Positions 17,355 through 20,486 of a stretch of DNA of 20,486 nt are shown piece after piece. Each line of letters begins with the position of its first letter. The stretch's first letter is position 1. Source of the stretch: a virus. A program made the translations under genes and the position numbers. The stretch covers positions 1 through 20,486 of the IMG/VR virus record IMGVR_UViG_3300030060_000501; one strand, given 5' to 3'. The notes below the pieces were generated by a model. That model did no database searches. It saw only the letters and a program-made list of their open reading frames with translations, and was not told the origin of the DNA.

Positions 17355-17470
17355 TTTTTTATTTTCTTTATTTTACCGTTTTTAGTTCTAGCAAACTTAT
17401 GTGTTTTAGTTTCACGTATTAATGTTCCGTAATACCTTTTACCACGCCACATCCAACTAACTTGTGCCAT
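17351..17470 (-). CDS. Small basic protein (39 aa)
   Basis: A 39-residue peptide starting MAQVSWMWRGKRYYG and ending in KIKKIKK. The beta-like WMWRGKRYYGTLIRETKTHKF segment looks like a short folded hairpin with basic residues, compatible with nucleic-acid contact. Its ATG forms TAATG with the stop of the 57-residue gene, and its TGA overlaps the nuclease ATG. I have the impression that similar short proteins occur beside terminase genes of other environmental phages; this is memory, not a search. Confidence 0.65.
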   Translation of the reverse strand: MAQVSWMWRGKRYYGTLIRETKTHKFARTKNGKIKKIKK

Positions 17471-17643
17471 TACTTACCTACAGCTTTCTGTGCTCGTTTG
17501 TGAGCTTGTGTAAATGTAGCACCTCTGAGCATAGAGTTTTTCATGTACTGCATATGTTTTTTACTATGATGTTTAGAATGTTTTTTCATAGTTTCTTGTT
17601 GTCTTTTACTTAACTTAGATAAATCAACACCTTTAACTTTCAT
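17470..17643 (-). CDS. Small His/Lys-rich helical protein (57 aa)
   Basis: A 57-residue protein starting MKVKGVDLSKLSKRQQETM, followed by a His/Lys-rich helix (KKHSKHHSKKHMQYMKNSM), then a conserved-looking GATFTQAHKRAQKAVGK end. The pattern LSKRQQ...HSKHH...TFTQAHK is familiar to me from short hypothetical proteins of aquatic phages. Start and stop both form TAATG junctions. Probably fully helical and nucleic-acid binding by charge; no function is known. Confidence 0.7.
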   Translation of the reverse strand: MKVKGVDLSKLSKRQQETMKKHSKHHSKKHMQYMKNSMLRGATFTQAHKRAQKAVGK

Positions 17644-17828
17644 TACTTCTTCTTTCTTTTTGTTGCTCTTGATTTTTGTACAGCTTTCAAATCTATGTAT
17701 TTACCTTCTTTGTAAGCTTTTGCAGTTCGTTTAATTTCTGCAGCAACTTTAGATTTAGAATTTTTTTTGTTTTTTAAATATTTTGCTGGCACACCTTTTT
17801 CGTATGGTACTTTTTTCTTAGATGCCAT
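17643..17828 (-). CDS. Small Lys-rich protein (61 aa)
   Basis: A 61-residue, highly basic protein. After MASKKK it has VPYEKGVPAKYLKNKKNS, then a helix AAEIKRTAKAYKEGKYIDLKAV and a KKRKKK tail. The first part resembles short conserved phage proteins with a VPxKYL motif. ATG follows the stop of the 79-residue gene without a gap, and the site upstream is only a weak A-rich one, so translation probably depends on coupling. Possibly nucleic-acid binding from charge alone. Confidence 0.7.
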   Translation of the reverse strand: MASKKKVPYEKGVPAKYLKNKKNSKSKVAAEIKRTAKAYKEGKYIDLKAVQKSRATKRKKK

Positions 17829-18068
17829 TTACTTTTTTTTCTTTATATCGTTATCTTGTGAATGTCCACCTCTAATAAAACTATTTACCCTACCCATAGC
17901 CCATGCTTGCATAGATGCAGATTTAGAACCAGATGATAAATAAGCACCTTGTCCTCTTCTGTACACTTGTGCTAGTTGTCCATAAGTGTATTTAGTTTTT
18001 GCAGCTTTAGCTTGTAAAGTTTTTTTAGTTGCTGCGTTTATTGGTTTTCTTTTAGGTTTCTTTGCCAT
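17829..18068 (-). CDS. Conserved small basic phage protein with YRRGQGAYLSSG motif (79 aa)
   Basis: A 79-residue protein with a basic N-terminus. The core is TYGQLAQVYRRGQGAYLSSG (about 28-47), then QAWAMGRVNSFIRGG and a KKKK tail. The YRRG-x-GAYxSSG...WAMxRVNSF pattern is one I recognise from a widespread phage-encoded family of unknown function. The start has a clear AGGAGA site that overlaps the upstream TAG. The charge and small globular core suggest nucleic-acid binding. It belongs to the small-gene cluster upstream of the terminase. Confidence 0.75.
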   Translation of the reverse strand: MAKKPKRKPINAATKKTLQAKAAKTKYTYGQLAQVYRRGQGAYLSSGSKSASMQAWAMGRVNSFIRGGHSQDNDIKKKK

Positions 18069-18077
18069 TATGTTCTC

Positions 18078-18350
18078 CTACCATTTAGTTTTGTTTGCCC
18101 AGTATGCTGCAGACATTTTACCTTTTTTAATGTTTTTAGCATGACGAGCTTTGAACGACCTAGACCTAGCAGTATTACCTCTATCGCCAGTTACGCCTTG
18201 TTGTCCAAATCTAATTAACTTTAATGTATGACCTTCCTGTGCTAATACAACATGTGACTTCTTTGGATGTTTAGGTGTACGTTTAGGTTTGTTAACTCCT
18301 GAGAGTCCATGTTTCTTTATTAAGTTTTTTCTTCTATTAGCATGTGCCAT
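18078..18350 (-). CDS. Conserved small basic phage protein with KARHAKNIKKGKMSAAYWANKTKW end (90 aa)
   Basis: A 90-residue, strongly basic protein. After a Lys/Arg-rich head it has a beta segment SHVVLAQEGHTLKLIRFGQQG and then the C-terminal signature FKARHAKNIKKG followed by MSAAYWANKTKW. I recognise this signature as a recurrent hypothetical protein of many tailed phages, usually of similar length and often with the same RFGQQGV turn. Its biochemical role is unknown; an RNA/DNA-binding protein is plausible from charge. It begins two bases after the stop of the 20-codon gene with only a weak A/G-rich ribosome site, so it is probably coupled. Confidence 0.8.
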   Translation of the reverse strand: MAHANRRKNLIKKHGLSGVNKPKRTPKHPKKSHVVLAQEGHTLKLIRFGQQGVTGDRGNTARSRSFKARHAKNIKKGKMSAAYWANKTKW

Positions 18351-18352
18351 TG

Positions 18353-18415
18353 TTACATTTTCTTTTTACGTTTTTTGCCTTTTTTCTTTGGCTTACTATA
18401 CATCTTACCGTACAT
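18353..18415 (-). CDS. Lysine-rich micropeptide (20 aa)
   Basis: A 20-residue reading frame, MYGKMYSKPKKKGKKRKKKM, more than half lysine/arginine. It is supported by the strongest ribosome site of this region (AAGGAGATAAC before the ATG), which lies in the end of the upstream gene, and by exact fit between neighbours: one base after the upstream stop, two before the next start. It could be a real micropeptide binding nucleic acid, or a leader whose translation feeds the 90-residue gene. It is too short for any family call. Confidence 0.55.
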   Translation of the reverse strand: MYGKMYSKPKKKGKKRKKKM

Positions 18416-18416
18416 G

Positions 18417-18533
18417 TTATCTCCTTATAATTTTGTTATATTCCACACAACCAAGATTAACACATTTCTTGTGTTTCTTTGTAATCTCTAGTTGTTTATT
18501 ACAACTCTTACAAGTTGTAATGACTTTACTCAT
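18417..18533 (-). CDS. Cys4 zinc-ribbon-like mini-protein (38 aa)
   Basis: A 38-residue peptide with TCKSC (C8, C11) and KCVNLGC (C24, C29), spaced like a small zinc ribbon or treble-clef knuckle: CxxC, 12 residues, Cx4C. The ATG is preceded immediately by an in-frame TAA and no ribosome site is visible, so translation may depend on termination of the 161-residue gene 11 bases upstream. The last codons (AGG AGA TAA) provide the ribosome site for the following micropeptide. Related Cys pairs occur at the terminase N-terminus (C6, C11, C23, C27). Zinc binding is likely; the partner is unknown. Confidence 0.6.
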   Translation of the reverse strand: MSKVITTCKSCNKQLEITKKHKKCVNLGCVEYNKIIRR

Positions 18534-18543
18534 TTAAAATATT

Positions 18544-19029
18544 TTAGTTATTTTTTTCTAAGATGTCTTGCAATAAATTTCCGCTTATCGTATGCGAGCG
18601 TACCAGCCCTGTTTCGAGCAACTCGCTCTTCTCTATCTTTATTGTGTGTGAAAAAAAATTTTTTATTTCTATAACTTGTTTCATTAAGTAAGGGTTTAAC
18701 TCTGAAGGATTCCAGTAAAGAAGCTCGGCGGTTGGGTATATCCAATAGAAGAAGTAGTCTGGAAAGGTTTGCATAGCCTCCCCTATCTCTAGTCGGTCGT
18801 TTTCTTTATATAGTTCTAGGGAAACTAGGTTATTATCTTTTGTTGTTTTATCTGTTTTTATTTTAAGATACTTAGATTCTAATTCATTAGATACAATAAA
18901 GAAATCGGCACCCTTCTCGCTCTCCTCTGGTCCTGCAGGTCTCACTACATACACAGTCTTACCATTAGAGTCTACGATATCTTCATACCATCTTCTTAGT
19001 AATTGCCTTCCTAGTTCTTGCATATACAT
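18544..19029 (-). CDS. Hypothetical protein, possibly PD-(D/E)XK-nuclease-like, with a slippery run (161 aa)
   Basis: The first gene of the leftward operon. Residues 41-45 ADFFI, 54-61 YLKIKTDK, 69-74 VSLELY and 89-97 FPDYFFYWI follow the strand order of phage restriction-fold nucleases with a KTD core and a later (A/P)DYxxY motif. However, the acidic residue normally before xK is replaced (KIK), so an inactive or misassigned fold is possible. Near codon 124 there is a run of six A and eight T. A -1 shift there would replace the tail by THNKDREERVARNR and a basic end stopping at 18548, four bases before the normal stop. The predicted promoter (19038-19066) puts the RNA start almost at the ATG (leaderless); ATG 19023 is an alternative start. 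CpG content is higher than in the late genes. Confidence 0.55.
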   Translation of the reverse strand: MYMQELGRQLLRRWYEDIVDSNGKTVYVVRPAGPEESEKGADFFIVSNELESKYLKIKTDKTTKDNNLVSLELYKENDRLEIGEAMQTFPDYFFYWIYPTAELLYWNPSELNPYLMKQVIEIKNFFSHTIKIEKSELLETGLVRSHTISGNLLQDILEKNN

Positions 19030-19037
19030 ATCATACT

Positions 19038-19066
19038 GTTATAGTAAACTTACAAATATTTTTTAA
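19038..19066 (-). promoter_or_regulatory. Predicted leftward promoter of the main operon
   Basis: Minus-strand TTAAAA (19061-19066) and TATAAC (19038-19043) lie 17 bases apart, matching 4/6 and 5/6 of the sigma70 consensus. The predicted RNA start, near 19031, is only about two bases before the ATG at 19029, and no ribosome site is visible, so this would give a leaderless mRNA. It is the only candidate seen upstream of the run of about 15 coupled genes. Confidence 0.4.
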
Positions 19067-19702
19067 TAAGGTATTTACAGGTAAAGGAGCTATCGGACGG
19101 CTAAAAGCTAGCTACTTATCAAGGATAAGGACTGGGATTACCACAAGGCTAGTACCCAAGGAATAAGGTTATTAAATTTTTAAAAAAATTACACGCATAT
19201 GTCCGCTTACGCACAAAACGACAAACACTACACATTTAAAAGAAAGTTTTAAACGCTTGTGTTTAGTCCCCTTTACTGTTAAAGTAGGACATAGTGAACG
19301 GTGGTGTAGTTCTCAACTATACCTTCCTTGTCGTGTAATATACCTGCTACACCACAGTTCCTAGTCAGACAAATTACCACATATATTTTTATGACTTACG
19401 TACTATATATAGGGGGTAGCTAGGTTAAATCCCCCCTCGCATACACCTGCGTAGGCATAATGCGTACTCGTATATAGGGAAATCTAAATCTAAACTTTAC
19501 ATATAGATTTGCACTCATATGCGTATGTATGCCCCTATGTGTCCTACATTGATTAAAAATTAGTTCCTATGGGTTGAAACGATAACTAGTTCGCATAAGG
19601 CGTACGCATAAGGAAACCAAAACAGAAAAAAAAATATCAGTAAAAAACATAAATGAAATATAGGCGAATCATAGGCGTGGGCGTGTGGCGTTCTTTTGGT
19701 GC
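19067..19702. other. Gene-free control region with inverted repeats and TGCGTA words
   Basis: No convincing gene is present in about 640 bases; only 10-17-codon frames without ribosome sites occur. Small stems: AGCTA/TAGCT (19088-19092, 19109-19113), CTTATC/GATAAG (19115-19120, 19124-19129) and TGGG/CCCA (19133-19136, 19155-19158). Then a nested pair AAACAC/GTGTTT around TTTAAAA/TTTTAAA (19223-19264), CTTTA/TAAAG (19271-19284) and the 9-bp GTGGTGTAG/CTACACCAC (19301-19309, 19347-19355). GGGGG/CCCCC follows at 19412-19436. TGCGTA or its complement occurs at 19208, 19448, 19461, 19520 and 19603. It separates leftward from rightward transcription and could hold a replication origin, regulatory RNA or both. 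Confidence 0.5.
19486..19509 (+). promoter_or_regulatory. Copy of the AAATCTAAAC operator-like element
   Basis: AAATCTAAAC (19486-19495) is followed by TTTACATATAGATT. Allowing one inserted and one deleted base, the 24 bases match the minus-strand palindrome at the capsid promoter (977-1000) almost throughout. AATCTA (19487-19492) and TAGATT (19504-19509) form the inverted repeat. No good -10 box lies at the right distance, so this is more likely a protein-binding site than a promoter. Confidence 0.45.
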
Positions 19703-19731
19703 TTGACACGATTTGAAATCTAAACTATCTT
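19703..19731 (+). promoter_or_regulatory. Rightward sigma70 promoter with AAATCTAAAC in its spacer
   Basis: A perfect TTGACA (19703-19708) is followed after exactly 17 bases by TATCTT (19726-19731). The last ten spacer bases (19716-19725) are AAATCTAAAC, the word also found at the capsid promoter, and TAGATT at 19741-19746 is its inverted half. Transcription should begin near 19738 and read the 132-codon gene. A protein bound to the word would compete with RNA polymerase. Confidence 0.7.
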
Positions 19732-19742
19732 TAATTTTAGTA

Positions 19743-19760
19743 GATTGAAAAAATTCAATC
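19743..19760 (+). promoter_or_regulatory. Perfect 7-bp hairpin at the 5' end of the rightward mRNA
   Basis: GATTGAA-AAAA-TTCAATC is a perfect stem with a four-base loop, about five bases after the predicted transcription start and ending 23 bases before the ATG. It may protect the 5' end of the mRNA, or act as a DNA operator just downstream of the promoter. Confidence 0.55.
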
Positions 19761-19783
19761 GTTAAAAAAAAGGCAGGTAAAAA

Positions 19784-20182
19784 ATGGCGAATCAAGAATC
19801 GCTTTTTCAACCATACAAAAGCAACTTCGGAAAATACAAGGTTGTTAAGACTAGGGGCGAAATCTCCCTAAAATACGATAAGGAATCGGAAGGCAAAACG
19901 CGTTATATTATATGCGATTTGATAGATGGCGAATACAAGCCATTAGGCGTATTAAAGCAATATGAGGCAGTAATACAATTCAAAAACCTAATGGAAATTA
20001 GCCCTAGCCCCCTTAATCGTAAGGCATTAAAGCCATTGAAAAATGGGACTATGTCAGCCGAATTTATGGGCTTAATCGGTAGCAACCGAATCGCTCAGGA
20101 ATTTGAGGGAAAAGTCCCTACAATTCAACAGGCTAAGGCGTTTATGAATAGTAAATTTAAAGGTAGCCCTTTAGACTACTAA
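19784..20182 (+). CDS. Hypothetical protein of the rightward single-gene unit (132 aa)
   Basis: The only rightward gene. ATG follows AGGCAGG (19771-19777) at six bases. The 132-residue, basic protein has a beta-rich first half (GKYKVVKTRGEISLKYD, then RYIICDLIDGEYKPLGVL) and a helical second half (TMSAEFMGLIGSNRIAQEF, then TIQQAKAFMNSKF). No signal peptide, membrane segment or catalytic motif is visible, and I do not recognise the family. It has its own consensus promoter, a 5' hairpin and a strong terminator. Its codons are rich in CpG (about 17 CpG in 400 bases), whereas the leftward structural genes nearly avoid it. This self-contained form and foreign composition resemble phage moron genes, which often serve host take-over, defence or exclusion; that role is inference. 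An early regulator is the alternative. Confidence 0.75.
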   Translation: MANQESLFQPYKSNFGKYKVVKTRGEISLKYDKESEGKTRYIICDLIDGEYKPLGVLKQYEAVIQFKNLMEISPSPLNRKALKPLKNGTMSAEFMGLIGSNRIAQEFEGKVPTIQQAKAFMNSKFKGSPLDY

Positions 20183-20195
20183 TCTAAACTAAATT

Positions 20196-20228
20196 AAAAG
20201 CCCCCCTATGCGTAGGGGGGTTTTTTTT
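20196..20228 (+). terminator. Strong Rho-independent terminator, partly bidirectional
   Basis: CCCCCCTA (20201-20208), loop TGCG, TAGGGGGG (20213-20220) gives a perfect 8-bp GC-rich stem, followed by eight T and preceded by AAAAG. It lies 18 bases after the stop codon of the rightward gene. On the minus strand the same stem is followed by four T, so it can also stop leftward transcripts. Confidence 0.92.
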
Positions 20229-20376
20229 ATGCTCTTTTCCTATGCATTATGCATTATCAACCTAATCAAAAAAGCTATACCTAGATACAAAAGATTAACT
20301 CACAGTAGCCCTCACGCCCACGAGGTTTAATTTTAAGGGGGGGCAATCAAGATTATGGGGCATTGTAGCCAAATAG
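20229..20376. other. Gene-free stretch between terminator and candidate small RNA
   Basis: No reading frame of interest is present on either strand. It holds a tandem TATGCAT (near 20232-20245), a CACGCCCAC word (20313-20321) that is the complement of GTGGGCGTG at 19677-19685, and a run of seven G. With the flanking features, the 304 bases after the rightward gene contain no protein-coding gene. Confidence 0.4.
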
Positions 20377-20404
20377 AAAAAACTAGGGCTTAAATCAGCT
20401 CTAG
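20377..20404 (-). terminator. Leftward Rho-independent terminator of the candidate small RNA
   Basis: An 8-bp stem with one A-C mismatch (20397-20404 and 20383-20390, six-base loop) is directly followed on the minus strand by six T (20377-20382). Confidence 0.6.
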
Positions 20405-20448
20405 CGTTCTCACAGAACAAAAGCCTTATTTCATGGGCTTTTATCCTA
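20377..20448 (-). ncRNA. Candidate 72-nt small RNA with three consecutive hairpins
   Basis: From a predicted leftward start near 20448, the RNA would contain AAAAGCC/GGCTTTT (20436-20442 and 20419-20425, 10-base loop). Immediately after it comes GTTCT/AGAAC (20414-20418 and 20406-20410, loop GTG). Then CTAGAGCT/AGCCCTAG (20397-20404 and 20383-20390, one mismatch) is followed by six U. Nearly every base is in a stem, and a promoter with extended -10 lies at the right distance. No open frame fits. It is not a tRNA (no T-loop motif). The target is unknown. Confidence 0.5.
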
Positions 20449-20454
20449 TAATAA

Positions 20455-20483
20455 ATTATAGCACATACCCCTATATATATGAA
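20455..20483 (-). promoter_or_regulatory. Leftward extended -10 promoter of the candidate small RNA
   Basis: On the minus strand TTCATA (20478-20483), a 17-base spacer and a perfect TATAAT (20455-20460) are present. TGC directly before the -10 makes an extended -10 element. The predicted start at about 20448 lies six bases before the first hairpin of the RNA. Confidence 0.6.
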
Positions 20484-20486
20484 ATA

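Noticed and set aside
19083-19160. Possible tRNA in the gene-free region
   Set aside because: Stems are short, no GTTCRA T-loop motif and no acceptor pairing could be found.
19199-19252. 17-codon plus-strand frame starting ATG TCC GCT TAC
   Set aside because: No ribosome site or promoter, and it lies across inverted repeats.
19412-19436. GGGGG/CCCCC inverted repeat as a terminator
   Set aside because: The loop is long (14 bases) and no T-run follows on either strand.
19573-19580. GTTGAAAC, resembling the end of a CRISPR repeat
   Set aside because: Single copy with no spaced repeats around it.

Overview
The window is part of the genome of an uncultured tailed double-stranded DNA phage (Caudoviricetes). 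It carries a virion-assembly set: large terminase, portal, very large internal virion proteins, a T4-type lysozyme, a probable scaffold and the start of a major capsid protein. Almost everything lies on the minus strand, so the operon reads from about 19030 down to position 1. Genes are packed with TAATG, ATGA or few-base junctions, the base composition is AT-rich and CpG-poor, and no bacterial housekeeping genes are present. The block of injected-type proteins with a lysozyme, and the absence of any tail-tube or tape-measure gene, lean towards a short-tailed phage. The host cannot be read from the sequence.

Layout. 19029-16688 (minus) begins with a 161-residue nuclease-like protein and continues as a run of very small, mostly lysine/arginine-rich genes. 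Five of these are shorter than 60 codons (16688-16801, 17351-17470, 17470-17643, 18353-18415, 18417-18533). A staphylococcal-nuclease-type protein lies among them. 16695-12555 holds the terminase (with an N-terminal Cys4 and helix-turn-helix extension), the portal and two small proteins. 12546-999 holds five structural or ejection genes: a 2165-residue giant, 568 residues, the lysozyme, 464 and 364 residues. A promoter, an operator-like palindrome and a structured leader (811-1000) separate this block from the scaffold and the capsid gene, which runs off the left edge.

The right end (19030-20486) is different. It is a roughly 750-base gene-free region with several inverted repeats and a cluster of TGCGTA words. 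It is followed by one rightward 132-codon gene with its own consensus promoter, 5' hairpin and strong terminator, and with a clearly more CpG-rich composition (moron-like). At the extreme right is a candidate 72-nt leftward small RNA with promoter, three back-to-back hairpins and a U-tract terminator.

The most interesting observation is in the giant virion protein. Residues about 628-680 and 859-952 together read as the two halves of a circularly permuted YpsA-type SLOG nucleotide-binding domain, split by a helical/coiled-coil insertion of about 180 residues. SLOG domains bind or cleave nucleotide ligands and are used in bacterial immunity. A copy built into a protein likely to be delivered at infection suggests, but does not prove, a role against host nucleotide signalling. 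A second shared feature is a 10-base word, AAATCTAAAC, found at the capsid promoter, at the promoter of the rightward gene and once between genes. It may be the operator of a phage regulator encoded outside the window.
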